A stretch of DNA of 64,000 nucleotides from Enoplolaimus lenunculus (lineage: Eukaryota; Nematoda; Enoplea; Enoplida; Thoracostomopsidae), in contig JASANG010001348.1 in NCBI GenBank assembly GCA_030248215.1, positions 62,001-126,000 of the forward strand, given 5' to 3'. Position 1 is the first letter of the stretch; each line of letters starts with the position of its first letter. The notes under the pieces are model-generated. The model saw nothing but the letters and a program-made list of their open reading frames with translations, searched no databases and had not been told where the DNA came from. Of this stretch, positions 23,312 to 35,181 are shown piece by piece. Both the position numbers and the translations under genes were made by a program.

Positions 23312-23960
23312 GTCAGCTAAACCTAAAATATAGCATCTGCTAGTTTTAATGCACGAACGCACTTAGAACGAAGAATATCATTAACAAGAACCAATCAAAA
23401 GAAACGGCAGGGGTTTGCCCTTTACCAAGACGCAATCAATATTATCAAGAGTGAATAATACAAGAGTATGGAACTCTAGCAATTCCGCATGGTGCAAAAT
23501 GTACCACTGAGCCTTGCGTTTTTGATCGACCCCCTTATTTAGAGTGACGTCACTATCACATACATTACCTCTATATTAGCTATAAGTGGATCATTTATGA
23601 TGTCGGATACATAAAGTGTCATGGTTCTCATCTCACAGGTTATAGTCCCGTTGGCCAATGTTACTTTAAGGGACGTAACAGTAGATTAAGCGTATTCCTA
23701 AGCTTAAGCCTAAGCCTAAGCGTTGCAAAAATTAGTTCCTAAGCCTAAAGCCTAAGCCTAAGCCTAAGCAAAAAATGTAATGTAGAATCTAAACCTACTC
23801 TTTTATAGACCCACCAGAAACCGGGTCGCCCCTTAATAGAATGGGGATGTAGGTCAAAAACGCAACGCATTCCTGATACATTCTTTGCTACACAGAATAT
23901 ACCCAGTTGCATACTCTTGAAGCAAAAACATCATCCACTATATATTGACATTCATACCTG
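23312..23960 (+). repeat. Repeat W (interrupted by TTR-B)
   Basis: Blocks AAATGTACCACTGAGCCTTG..., AACGCAACGCATTCCTGATA... and GTTGCATACTCTTG... recur in the same order at 28000-28300, partly at 59110. Confidence 0.5.
23653..23853 (+). mobile_element. TTR-B element
   Basis: GGCCAATGTTACTTTAAGGG start, CCTAAG blocks, ATAGACCCACCAGAAACC; last bases decayed. Confidence 0.8.
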
Positions 23961-24169
23961 AAATATAGAACACGTAAATATGTTTTCAGCCTGTATGCTA
24001 AGTTCAGATGGCATAATTTTGATCCGGTGCCTTGTATAAATATAAAACCATATTTTTGTAATGTTTCCTAATGCTTGCATAAATTAAGCAACAAACAAAA
24101 ACAAACAAGAAAAACACATACAAATTTATGCGGTTTGTACTTTATGCAATGGCATCAAAATGCAACAGG

Positions 24170-25010
24170 AGGCGTAAGATACCGCAGTTGGAGCCGGAGC
24201 CTAACAACCTTTTTTGGGGCCGAAGCCGGTGTGTTTGGCAAAATTAGGTAATTTAACGGGCCCGTAGCCAATGGGGACCAGGGGAAGCTTAGGCTTCCGC
24301 TCGGAAAAATTTTGGACCCTCTAAAAAGTTTTCAACGTTGCTTGTAACATATTGAAAACCATTGAATGGCCCTCTTGAAGAATTCTTAGCCCCCCCTAGC
24401 GAGGTGAGCTTGCTACGGGTCTGTAATTAAAATTACGTTTAATTTACGAAATTTTAGCAAACATCTGTGAGGTGTTGCGAATTAAAATTTCAGTTTTACA
24501 CTTTATTTTTAACAAAATTTCGGCAATTTTTTCTCAAAATTTTACTAAAAGTTAAAAAGAAACACGCCAATTGAAAAACGTTTGTAAAATTATGCATAAT
24601 TTTCCTTCCGAAATTGCCAGAACCTCCGGCAGAAATTCTACCGGAGGCGTGAGTTGACAACAGTGTGTTCAGGGTACCACCGGGAGGTGAAAAACACCAG
24701 AGCCGGAGATCAACAAAACTTGCCAAGGCCGGAAATAAATCCCATGGTGATGCTAAATTAAGTATTTAAACTAATGCTTAATGAGTCAATTTTAGCAAAT
24801 ATCTGTAATTGTCAAATCGTTTGGTTTTACGCTCATTTTTTACAAAATTCATGCATTGTTTTCTTCGAAATTGTGTAACGCGCCAAACAGATAAGTTTCG
24901 TAAAACTATGCAAAATTTCAGTACTGAAATTGCTGGAATCTGGCAAAAATTCGACCGGAATCGGAGTTGGAGGGCGATTTTCTGCCGGACCCGGACCAGA
25001 AAGTAGACCT
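24170..25010. repeat. Repeat T fragments around a TA-J copy
   Basis: CCGGAGGC, GAAATTGCCAGAACCTCCGG and TTTTGTAAAACTATGCAAAA words, shared with copies at 28620 and 47626, occur at 24170-24250, 24560-24720 and 24800-25010. Confidence 0.5.
24259..24424 (+). mobile_element. TA-J MITE
   Basis: GGGCCCGTAGCCAATGGGG start, GCTACGGGTCTG end. Confidence 0.75.
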
Positions 25011-25179
25011 CTGGTGGTTCTCTGGGCTGTACGGTTGCAATTTAGTTCGAGGTCATTGTGCACTGGTTACTTTCCAGATAAACCCACCATTCTGTACGTC
25101 AATGCATTATGTTAATTTCTGTTGTTCTTTCACAAGGTAGAACAAAAATTCGTACGATCTGTCAAATAATGCTTATTGT

Positions 25180-25369
25180 GGCCAATGTTGCGTTTAGGGA
25201 CGTAACAGTATTTTAAGCGTATTCCTAAGCCTATGCCTAAACTAAGCGTGGCATAAATGTGTTCCTAAAGCCTAAGCCTAAGCCTAAACAAAAAGTGTAA
25301 TCTAAAATCTAAACCTACTGTTTTATAGACCCACCACAAACCTGGACGCCCCTTAACGTAACATTTGCC
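25180..25369 (+). mobile_element. TTR-B element
   Basis: GGCCAATG...CATTTGCC ends with CTTATTGT/CTTAATGT flanks (7/8). Confidence 0.9.
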
Positions 25370-25377
25370 CTTAATGT

Positions 25378-26187
25378 TTTATGAACGATATCAGTGCGAG
25401 CGGTTCATATTCAATTCAATTGTTTTAAATATGCGAGTAGATCAACAAACCATGGCTTATAAATACATGAGCTTGGCAAATAATTTCCATTTTTAGAAAT
25501 ATAAATAGAATTATTTAAAGCATTTTTCACCAGCGAGTGTAGTAAACGAGAAAATTTTCGACGAATCCTGAAGGATATTTAAAAACCTGGTTAAAGTACG
25601 TTTCGTAACCTGAATTTTCGAGACAATATATCACCAGTCTCGCCTTGGATACAACCATGGGGGGTGGGCATACTTATTTGAACGCATACATACACGGAGT
25701 AATTTTTGTGTCATAACCAGATACAACCTAATCATTCAAATTAGGCAAAACAAAAACGGGCTCGTGTAAACCGAACCGTAGTGTGAATACTTGATGACTC
25801 TCGGTAGTTTAGTTAAACTTCAAGGAAACTACGGAAAATGTCACATATTGTTACAAGCATGAATGGATTAATTTTGAGCTTTATATAGGAGCTTTAATTC
25901 GTATTTACTACTAAAAATAGAATTATTTTGTTAGCCTAAATGCGAGAAATTGAAGATCAATCACTGCGTCAAAGGTCTCGTTTTTCTGCGATACTGTGGA
26001 TAAACAGTCTGCCCCGTCTAAATTTATATTGACCGGTTCACTAAGCGATGGCCTCCTAAACATAAGCCTAATCCTAATTTGTTTTCTAATCCTAAACCGC
26101 TCAATCTCCAAGTCCCTTAGTTCCCCTATAGTGAACAGTCCCCTGTAATTAAGATGGGCTAATGGTCGCATAACATAAAAACGGTCC
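25378..26187. other. No recognised gene
   Basis: No family repeat. A minus-strand frame at 25923-26219 is open for 98 codons but overlaps the next TA-J copy and lacks supporting signals. Confidence 0.4.
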
Positions 26188-26341
26188 CGTAACCAAGGGG
26201 CGCAAGGATGCCCAGCCACCCTGGAAAAGTGTGTCCCTTTAGAAAATGTTCAACCTGTAAGTCAATGAAAAAAACCCATGTATGCCCCTTCTGAAAACAT
26301 TTTAGCCTCCCCTAGCAAGCTCAGCTGACGACGTGCCTGCA
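26188..26341 (+). mobile_element. TA-J MITE, decayed
   Basis: TCCCGTAACCAAGGGG start and a CAACCTGTAAGTCAATGAAA body; right end mutated. Confidence 0.65.
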
Positions 26342-26350
26342 TAGAAGTTT

Positions 26351-26475
26351 GACCAATGTTACTTTTAGGGGTGCAACAGTCGATTAAGCGTATTCCTAAG
26401 CCTAAGCCTTTCTAGAAACTAAACCTACTCTTTTACCCACCAGAAACCTGGACGCCCATTAATGTAACATGGCCC
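26351..26475 (+). mobile_element. TTR-B element, short
   Basis: GACCAATG...CATGGCCC, array cut to two units; flanks AGAAGTTT/AAAGGTTT (6/8). Confidence 0.8.
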
Positions 26476-26727
26476 AAAGGTTTTATGCAAAAAATTATTG
26501 TTTCGAGTCTACTTCGACAAAGTTGAAACATTAACCACAAGACAATTTCAAACGTGTCACCAGGTTGTTCTGTGCGAATCATAAAGGCCCTGATATGACG
26601 CACAAAGGACTCTCTATCAAGTAATTCCTGATTTTTATTTAACGTCACCAACGTTCTGTTCTTGATATTTGCTTTTATTTAAAGTTTGCACTTGTATTTA
26701 GCTCACTGCTACATATTCCATTCTTTA

Positions 26728-26918
26728 CACTCAAAATATATTTCTGATATTTAAGAAAAAATTTCTTAAGAGATTTCAGAACAGTTTTGAAATAAAGTCA
26801 GAAAATAAACGTTTTCCAGTTATTTTGAGAAAAATTGCCTTAAAAATAACAGAAACACTTTTCAGATTTGCCACAGAAAATACTTTTCTGAATAAATTCA
26901 GAAATACTTTTTTACGTG
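26728..26918. mobile_element. TA-G MITE, copy 1
   Basis: CACTCAAAATATATTTCTG start, TTTTTTACGTG end, TA/TA flanks; TTTCTGATATTTAAGAAA-type palindromic interior. Confidence 0.75.
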
Positions 26919-27302
26919 TAGAAAACCTCGGATATCTTGTTGATGACCCTAATCCAGTCGTTTTACCAAGTTGTCTACGAAATCGTTGAAACAATTCGAG
27001 AACGACCTGTTGCCCAGGTTGAGGACCCAAAGGCGTAGGGGGCGGGCCACTGTAACACTCCACGCTACTGTGACCGCCACGGCACTGTACCTTTGACCAG
27101 TGTTTGGGGTAAAGATTGAATAATTTATCATTAGGTTCACTCAATATTAAGGGGTTTGAGTTTAATCTTAATACCTCAACCGGCGCCAATACCTGCCAGG
27201 GCGTAATTAATCTATGCAGAATGCGGTGGTATCGTGCTTTGATTGTTGTCATTTTAAGAATTCTGTGGAATTTAGGTGAGTTGTTAGCGACTTTGATTGA
27301 AT
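26919..27302. other. GC-richer unclassified segment
   Basis: 26950-27250 has more C and G than its surroundings and long minus-strand frames (including GGHSSVECYSGPPPTPLGPQ) without clear splice sites. Could be a decayed exon or an unrecognised repeat. Confidence 0.3.
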
Positions 27303-27349
27303 ATTTTATTATTATTATTGTTATTATAATTTATTATTACCTAGTATTA

Positions 27350-27387
<38 letters not shown>

Positions 27388-27447
27388 GTTATTTATTATT
27401 ATTATTATTTTTATTATTACTATTATTACTGTTGTTATTTATTATTA

Positions 27448-27479
<32 letters not shown>

Positions 27480-27485
27480 GCTGTT
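27303..27485. repeat. (TTA)n compound microsatellite
   Basis: Long TTA/TTG run with interruptions; frames over it are artefacts. Confidence 0.95.
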
Positions 27486-27761
27486 GTTGCTATATATAGC
27501 TTAGCACATTATAAACTCTACAGGAATACTACTAATGAAAATTAAATTAAGCGTGCCACATGGCTATAAAGGTGTTAATTGTTTATTATTATCTGGATCG
27601 GTGAATGCAGTGTGTCTCTCAGTATTCATCGCCATGGAATTATCTGACTTCCGACCCTGTCATGTCAAAATAATTTTCAATAAATAAATTTAAAGTTTTA
27701 GACCGCTATTCTTAGTTTATGCATATAGGAAACCGTAGCGTATTCAATCAATCAAATCAAC

Positions 27762-27976
27762 GGCCAATGTTACTATTAGGGCTGTTAACTGTGTATTAAG
27801 CGTATTCCTAATCCTAAGCCTAAGCTTAAGCGGCGCAAATGTGTGTTCCTAAGCCTAAACCTAAGCCAAAGCCTAAGCCAAATCCTAAGTCTAAGGAAAC
27901 ATGTAATATAGGTCCCAAACCTACTCTTCTATAGACCCACCAGAAACCTGGACGTCTCTAAAAGTAACATGGGCCA
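27762..27976 (+). mobile_element. TTR-B element
   Basis: GGCCAATGTTACTATTAGGG start, AAAGTAACATGGGCC end, two CCTAAG blocks; flanks no longer match. Confidence 0.82.
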
Positions 27977-27979
27977 ACC

Positions 27980-28340
27980 CTAAAATGGACTATATCCACA
28001 ATGCACAATAGTGTGCAACTGACGTTGAGCATAAAATGTACCACCGTACGTTGCCTTTAAGCCTGACCCCCCTCAATTGTGTCTTAGGGGTAGTCACCAC
28101 TTAAACCACAGAGTAAACATAAGAGTTATGAATATAATCCGAGTGACTTTAGCTAAAATTCAAAATATTACAATTTTATCCACTTTAACAAAAAGGCGTA
28201 GTCCAAAAAATGCAACATGCACTTGGTGCATTGTTTTGTGCATAGAATGTACGAAGTATCCAATTGCATACTCTTGCGTAAATCATCCACTTTTGGTCAT
28301 AATTTCAACTACGTTTTTGTTAATAACAGGGTCAATACGA
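27980..28340 (+). repeat. Repeat W, second copy
   Basis: Same block order as 23312-23960 (AAAATGTACCACCGTACGTTG..., ATGCAACATGCACTTG..., AATTGCATACTCTTG...). Confidence 0.5.
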
Positions 28341-28619
28341 TTTACGACTGATTCAGTCGGGTGGAGGGAATGGGAATCAAGACCCACCTCAATCCATGAA
28401 CCAACAAACGTTTTGAGACTATTGTAAGCGGATTTTAATATTCTCATAAAAAATTATCTTTAGGTTCTCGCTCGCTTTGCTCGCAATGTTTTCTTCATGC
28501 ATTTACACGCGTGGTAATGAAACAATTTTAAAATTGTGTCAGACTTTCAACTCGCTTTGCTCGCGAATTCTTCCAAACTCAACGCTAACTGAAGCTTCTG
28601 GGGTACTTAAACCGCCCTC

Positions 28620-28950
28620 AATTGAAAATTCTGGCTACCAGGGTACAACCGGAGGTCTGCCTCCGACTCCGGCCGAAAATCAACCTCCGGCTACAGCTCC
28701 GGCTCCGGTAGAAGTTTTGCCGAAGGTTCCGGCAATTTCGGTAGTATTGTTTTGCATGATTTTGCAAAATTTATCTGTTTAGCGCGTTTCGTTTTACTTT
28801 TGTCACAATTTTTAGGAAAAAAATTCTTAAATTTGGCAGAAAATTAGCGTAAAATCATACAACTTAACAGCATATTGCAGATATTGGCTAAAATTAACTG
28901 TATTTTACACCTCCGGTGGCATCCTGCTGGCTACGCGCCTGAATTCATTA
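28620..28950 (+). mobile_element. Repeat T copy
   Basis: GGTACAACCGGAGGTCTGCC start and ACACCTCCGGTGGCATCC end, inverted; GCTCCGGCTCCGG and TTGCATGATTTTGCAAAATT inside. Confidence 0.55.
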
Positions 28951-29151
28951 GCCACTACTTATACTGTGAGTGTTTTTGAAGCGGTCTAGCGCTCCCAAAC
29001 CAACGTTTCAAAACAATTACAGCCTTACCCGGTACTATCGGAACGTGCTTACCTATCAATTTGTGCAGTACTATAGATATTTAGCGCACTGCTGTATAAG
29101 TTCAAAAAATGTCAAACTGTTGTATACGGTGCGTTCGCTGATGAACCGCTC

Positions 29152-29395
29152 CATAAAAGTATTTCTGAATTTATTCAGAAAAGTTTTTTCGGTGGCAAAT
29201 CTGAAAAGTTTTTCTGATATTTAGGATAATTTTTTCTAAAAATAACTGGAAAACGTTTATTTTCAGACTATATTTCAAAGCTTTTTTGAAAACTTTTCTG
29301 TTATAACAGAAATACTTTTTAAGTGCACCTTGCGAATTATATTTCTCAAATGTACTAAATTTTTTTCTTAAATATCAGAAATATTAGTCTGAGTG
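29152..29395. mobile_element. TA-G MITE, copy 2
   Basis: AAAAGTATTTCTGAATTTATTC start, ATTAGTCTGAGTG end; full-length body including TTCTGTTATAACAGAA. Confidence 0.75.
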
Positions 29396-29564
29396 CGCAG
29401 ACATAAATTCGGTATTTTCATCTGTGTTAGTCAAACAAGAAAGCTGTGGCAACAGCAAATCAGAAAAGTTTAACAGAAATCAAGAATTCATGTGCAAAAA
29501 TGTGCTAAATTTTTAACCTCACCTTTCATTGGTTTCTTAGGTTCACAAAGCTCATCGTAATTAT

Positions 29565-29799
29565 GGCCTATGTAAAGATCAGGCGCGGAACGTTTTTCTG
29601 TGGGACTGCAACAGAGTAATCTTAAGCTTTAATTTTTTTGCTTGACTTAGGCTTAGGCTTAGGAGTAAACTCATTCTTACGCTTCGCCTTAAACTTAGGC
29701 TTAGGCTTAGGAGTAAACTCATTCTTACGCTTAGGCTTACGCTTAGGCTTAGGAATATGCTTATAATACTGTTCCGCACCTATGTTGTTTACATTGGCC
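29565..29799 (-). mobile_element. TTR-C element
   Basis: GGCCTATGTAAAGATCAGG...TTTACATTGGCC ends; two spacer-separated TTAGGC blocks. Confidence 0.88.
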
Positions 29800-30594
29800 T
29801 AAATTTTTTAACCACAACGTTCGTTAGGTTCTTAGGTTTATCAAGGCCTATCGCCAATCAAATGCGTTGAACACATTTTAAAATACTGGTCCTGGTCACA
29901 AATATGATGGTAAACCTGGTATACAAATGGCGAATGTTGTTGAATAATTAGGTTACAATACCGCACCGTCGCTGTAAGATTTATCATCAACTCAAGGTGT
30001 GTTTGGTTTGGCTAAGAAACAAACAACTTTTATAGAGAATGTGATTTTAGTTGTATACATGTGTACATCTTTATAGACTAAGAGATATCACGCAATGTGA
30101 TGATGTCAGTATTGAGGAAACCGTAGATAGGTGGGGTTGCACCCGTCGAAATGACCATTAAAAACGGACTCCTAAGAAGGAATGGACGGACTGGCGATGA
30201 ATTAATCAAAGTTGTTCAACGGGTAGAGTTAATGAGTACGGATTGGAAATGGTTACGCCACTCTGGCAAACCATTTTGGGGTACGCGTTTAGTTTATGCC
30301 TAAAATTAGTTTATGTTTAGTAGGTTTTTCGGTTTTACCATGTACCAGGGTACTTGTTGGTTCCGGGTATCGTGCTGGATTTTAGGCTAACACCTGTGCA
30401 TGATTGCGTATCATATAACGGACGATGCGCAGGTACCGGAACCAGCACGCGCATAGCACTAGGGGGTCCTAAATGAGATTTTCGAGAGATATATAAGGAG
30501 TTGCGAACAAGCAAACTTTTCTAAGGAATGCAGAAAAACATTGATCTTAATACAAGCTTGTGATCAGATTCCTATGACACCCGGCATATATTTT
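29800..30594. other. No recognised feature
   Basis: A partly open region with no splice-bounded exon or family repeat that I can support. Confidence 0.45.
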
Positions 30595-31235
30595 AACTCT
30601 CTGAAAACGAAACTAACTCTGAGCTTAAATTAATATAGCAGTAGGTAGCTTAACTAAACTAAGTGGTACACACAAAAATTGCCTTATATTCTAGAAATAT
30701 TGTCTGAAATTTTACAATTATCTCTTAATCGGCTTCAGTTTATATGACTTGAATTGCACACTTGTATTTCTTAAATTTTTTGTAAATATGGGCCTGAAAA
30801 TTTTCAGATTTTCTTACGTACATTAACATCAAAAAATTAACTCTTGAATATAAGACAACTATGTATTAACCATTTCAGACACGTGTTTCTGAGCTGTTTA
30901 AAGCCATTAATGCTTTAAATATCAGACATTTATGTCTTGAAAATTTACACAAGTATGAGTCTTGAAATTTCAAAGCAATTTATTTTGTGTGTAGATTCAC
31001 GTTTGAAACAAATTTTAAAATCGTCCTGCATAATTCAAGCTTAAACCAAACTTCATAAATTCCACGATATACATAATATTTGAGCTGCACTTTTAAATTA
31101 CTCAGCCAAAACATAAGTTTAGCTGAACCTCGTCGTAAACTTAAAAATTCGAGTTTAGTTATGCCGTGAAGCCATTTTAGTTTTAACTTAAATATTTAAG
31201 CTTAGCAATAATTTAAGTTTAAGTTTTTTTATACC
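30595..31235. mobile_element. Repeat P copy with nested element
   Basis: Left part CTCTCTGAAAACGAAACTAA... and right part AATTTAAGTTTAAGTTTTTT match the two ends of the copies at 58252 and 63103, separated by a nested insertion. Confidence 0.6.
30669..30991. mobile_element. TA-flanked MITE nested in P
   Basis: CACACAAAA...TTTTGTGTG ends with TA on both sides, inserted within repeat P. Ends resemble TA-G but the body differs. Confidence 0.75.
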
Positions 31236-31453
31236 AAAATTCAATTCCTCGTTTTGTAGCTGCTAAGTAAAACGGCTAATATATCACGGTTTAAAGAAAC
31301 TGTAGCGACTATTCTGTCGAAACTCAAAAATTTTGAATTAACATTTTGGACATTAAAATAGCGTTTGGTTTTTGCGATCCATTCGATCCCGAGGTTTTTT
31401 TTACTATTTTACGTAGTCTCCATGTGGCAGCGTACTGATCCGATACAAAGTTC

Positions 31454-32028
31454 GGCCCATGTATAGAACTGGGCCGGAACAGTAGTATAAGCATATTCCT
31501 AAGCCTAAGCCTAAGCGTATAGATGAGCCTATTCCTAAGACTAAGCCTAAGCCTAAGCCTAAGCCTAAGCGTATAGATGAGCCTATTCCTAAGACTAAGC
31601 CTAAGCCTAAGCCTAAGCCTAAGCGTATAGATGAGCCTATTCCTAAGACTAAGCCTAAGCCTAAGCCTAAGCCTAAGCGTATAGATGAGCCTATTCCTAA
31701 GACTAAGCCTAAGCCTAAGCCTAAGCCTAAGCGTATAGATGAGCCTATTCCTAAGACTAAGCCTAAGCCTAAGCCTAAGCCTAAGCGTATAGATGAGCCT
31801 ATTCCTAAGCCTAAGCCTAAACCTAAGCCTAAGCCTAAGCGTAAGAACTATTCAAATAAGACTAAGCCTAAGCCTAAGCCAACCAAGCAAAACCACCAGA
31901 CAGCAACCAAGCAAGCAAGAACCCCTAAGCCTAAGCCTAAACCTAAGCAAAAAAAATAGTCTAAAACTTAAACTGACTCTGTTATAGCCCCACCGGAAAA
32001 CGATCCGGCCCTGTTCTACACATGGGCC
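31454..32028 (+). mobile_element. TTR-A element with long higher-order telomere-like array
   Basis: GGCCCATGTATAGAACTGGG...CATGGGCC, flanks CAAAGTTC/CAAAGATC (7/8). Array 31490-31950 is mainly CCTAAG with a 54-bp higher-order unit marked by GTATAGATGAG starting at 31517, 31571, 31625, 31679, 31733 and 31787. Confidence 0.93.
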
Positions 32029-32493
32029 CAAAGATCGGTGTTCGGCAAAGCTGACAAACCTTTGGGTACAAAAAATATTACCAAAACTTCATTTACATGA
32101 CCGTAAAAACACGCTATTTCGCGTGTCAACTATAGTTTCCACTTCAAATACGCAATTCATCAGAAAAAATTATATCATAGAAAGCCTTGGTAAAATTAAT
32201 GTTCGTAGTAAAAACGGTGATGTTTGAAATTTTCAGTTAAGTTTCTTTTTAAGCAGGTGACAAAACACGAACCAGGACCACAGATACACAAGCGAACGTG
32301 GTCTCTGTCCCCCCGCTATCGTTTGCCCCACCCTGGCCGAAAAATTTTGCAACTCCCTTAAAAGAATTCTGTTAGGAAATTTTTTCGTGTCCTTTTTGAA
32401 AATATGTCCACATTAGTGAGAATTCTTCGCTGCTTGGCACCAACAAACAGTTGACATTTGATTTATATAATGCGACCGAAACAACTCTGCCTA
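32029..32493. other. No recognised feature
   Basis: Nothing supported. Confidence 0.5.
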
Positions 32494-32738
32494 TACTCAA
32501 AACAATATTTCTGATATTTAAGAAAAATTTCCTGACATTTAATAAATACGATTAGCAATGTGCACTTGAAACTTGTTTCTTATAACAAAAAAGTTTTCAA
32601 AAAACTTTTGAAATAAAGTCTAAAAATAAATGTTTTCAGTTATATTTAGATAAATTGTCTTAAATGTCGGAGAAACGTTTCAGATTTGCAACAGAAAATA
32701 CTTGTCTGAATAAATTCAGAAATTATTTTTTGTGTGTG
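32494..32738. mobile_element. TA-G MITE, copy 3
   Basis: TACTCAAAACAATATTTCTG start, TTTTTTGTGTGTG end, TA/TA flanks. Confidence 0.8.
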
Positions 32739-32958
32739 TAAAACCTTTGTCGCCAAACATGGGGACGTCGCCAAGTGGGGTTCGAGGGTCGAAGCGAATC
32801 CTTTTTCTGATTTTTATCCCAGGGTTTATGGAAATTCAACTGGGTAACACAAGAAACCACATTCACATAGGGCGAAATCGCTGTCGAAATTCTTGTGACG
32901 TCTTTATCGACAAACGTTTTCTGAAGAAAATGTGTACAGTTCAAATTATTGGCATATA

Positions 32959-33202
32959 CGCACAAAAAAGTATTTCCGAATTTATTCAGAAAAGTATTTT
33001 CTGTGTCAAATCTGAAAAGGTTTTCTGATAATGAAGACAATTTTTCTAAAACCAACTGGAAAACGTTTATTTTCAGACTTTATTTCAAAACTTTTTTGAA
33101 AACTTTTCTGTTATAACAGAAATACTTTGCAAGTGCACTTTGCTTGCTATATTTCTTAAATGTAAGAAATTTTTTCTTAAATATCGGAGATATTATTTTG
33201 AG
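32959..33202. mobile_element. TA-G MITE, copy 4 (inverted to copy 3)
   Basis: CGCACAAAAAAGTATTTCC start, ATTATTTTGAGTA end. With copy 3 it brackets a 220-bp segment of unknown nature. Confidence 0.8.
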
Positions 33203-34232
33203 TATATTGCCGCAATTTTTCTGATCCATAGCGGACTAAAATAACGATCAACGTCCATTCTAGGTAGCATCCTGATCAATCTTAGTTGCCAATATGACCG
33301 AAAGCGATCCTAAAGTACGATAAAGCTTCAAACACACCATCTGCTCGTATACTTAGTTGTCATATTCAGCTTTGCTCAGGTCTGTAGCTTTGAGACGAAC
33401 CTTGAATTAAAGTTTATATAGAAACTTTTACCCTCAAAATAGTTTAAATTTCACTAAAATTTCACCGGCTGTCAGTAAAGCCTTTGTTGATTTAGTTATG
33501 GTTATGACAGCCACGGCCATAAATAGCAATCCATACGTCGAGAGTAGTGAAAGATATTGCTTGTGGTCCTTCAAATCTGGTACCACTAGCTACTGAGTTG
33601 ATTAAATTTTAAGAAATTGACAGAAACTATTAAACCATATTCACACATGCACGTTTTTGTTGCGAGTACTTGTAGCTGTAAATTGCACGCAGATCTTGCA
33701 TTGTTTCATCAGCCAATGAGAAAGCGGCTGCAATAAATTCAGTGAACTTGCATGGTGATTCACACATGTGAACTAAATTCTTTGCTTTGATTTTAATGAA
33801 ATACTTGCAGGTAAGTGCAAGTTGCAGCTGCATATTTATGGTCAATCCAGAAAATAATCAAATTTCAGTTTATCAGTAAATATTGTTAATGTTTTTAAGT
33901 TTGGTGTTTTATTTTTGCAAGTCGTTTTTTGTGATAATTTTTTGACATTTTTCATGATTCTTTGTCATCGTAGAAATCAAGCTTGCAAAAACATTTTTAA
34001 CAGACCTGTTTATTAATACACCTGTTTATAAAATAATCGCCGTTTACCTCAACTCTGTTCTATTTTTAAAGCTGGTTAAAAATTCGAGTACGTTGACTTT
34101 CGGTTTCAAATCGGCTAAGCAGTCTATCCTTTTGAACAGAGATTAATATTAAAATGTTGTCTTCAGATTTTAGTATACCTCTTATATACTTAAATTGCAT
34201 ATTGCCGTAACTATCATATATCGCGTGGTAAC
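33203..34232. other. No recognised gene
   Basis: About 1 kb with only short frames; no family repeat seen. Last 8 bp (GTGGTAAC) are a target duplication. Confidence 0.45.
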
Positions 34233-34422
34233 GGTCCATGTGTAGAACAGGACGGGAACAGTAGCATAAGCATATTCCTCAACATAAGCCTAAGCCTAAC
34301 CCTAAGCGTATGGATGAGCCTATTTCTAAGCCTAAGCCTAAGCAAAAAAATAGTCTAAAGCTTAAACTGACTCTATCAGAGCCCCTCCGGAAAACGATCC
34401 GGCCCTGTTCTATACATGAGCC
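34233..34422 (+). mobile_element. TTR-A element
   Basis: GGTCCATG...CATGAGCC, flanks GTGGTAAC/GTGGCAAC (7/8), short array. Confidence 0.92.
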
Positions 34423-34731
34423 GTGGCAACGTCAAAAGTTTCTGGAGCTGCCAATGAATTGCAGTTACCAGTTTTTGAGGGTTGCCATCCGATAGTATGC
34501 TTTAGTGTTTTATATGCATTTTGTCCACTAGCTTTTATTTTGGCTTCACTGCGCTGCCGACTGAAACTTTTTCGGGCTTTACTGAGCAGTGCACTGAAGC
34601 TTTTCTGACGTCAGTGTTCATCACACTACTTCCTCAAATCTCACCTGGTATACGCAGCATGTTGTAGAAGTTGCATTATTTCAAATTTTCCAAAATCACT
34701 ATTTCTAAAATTCAGTTGCAATTTGAAATTT
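34423..34731. other. No recognised feature
   Basis: Short frames only; ends in the TGAAATTT target copy. Confidence 0.45.
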
Positions 34732-35181
34732 GACCAATGTTTACTTTAAGGTACGTTTCAGTAAATTGAGCGTATTCATAAGCCTAAGCCTAAGCCTAAG
34801 CCTACACTCAAAATAATATTTCTGATATTTAAGAAAAAATTTGTTACATTTAAGAAATATAATTAGCAAGGTGCACTTGAAAAGTATTTCTGTTATAACA
34901 GAAAAGTTTTCAAAAAAGTTTTGAAATAAAGTCTGAAAATAAACGTTTTCCAGTTATTTTTAGGAAAATTGTCTTAAATATCAGAAAAACTTTTCAGGTT
35001 TGCAGCAGAAAATACTTTTGTGAATAAATTCAGAAATACTTTTTTGTGTGTAAGCCTAAGCGTTGCAAAAATCAGTTCCTAAGCTTAAGCCTAAACTTAA
35101 GCAAAAATGTAATCTAGAATCTAATCCTACTCTTTTATAGACCCACCAGAAACCTGAGCGCCCCTTAAAGTAACATGGGCC
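34732..35181 (+). mobile_element. TTR-B element with nested TA-G
   Basis: GACCAATG...CATGGGCC, flanks TGAAATTT/TGAAATTT (8/8). Its CCTAAG array is split by a TA-G element. Confidence 0.93.
34805..35050. mobile_element. TA-G MITE, copy 5, inside a telomere-like array
   Basis: CACTCAAAATAATATTTCTG start, TTTTTTGTGTG end, TA/TA. Removing it and one TA restores CCTAAGCCTAAGCG. Confidence 0.92.

Noticed and set aside
26776-27252. 158-codon minus-strand frame
   Set aside because: It overlaps a TA-G MITE for a third of its length and has no convincing splice sites; left as an unclassified segment.
27116-27499. 127-codon frame rich in Leu/Ile/Tyr
   Set aside because: Mostly (TTA)n microsatellite.
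31490-31950. True chromosome end or telomere
   Set aside because: The TTAGGC-type array is bounded on both sides by inverted ends and an 8-bp target duplication, and unique sequence continues beyond it.
31793-31987. Leu/Ser-rich frame over CCTAAG repeats
   Set aside because: Same artefact: hexamer repeats stay open in several frames.
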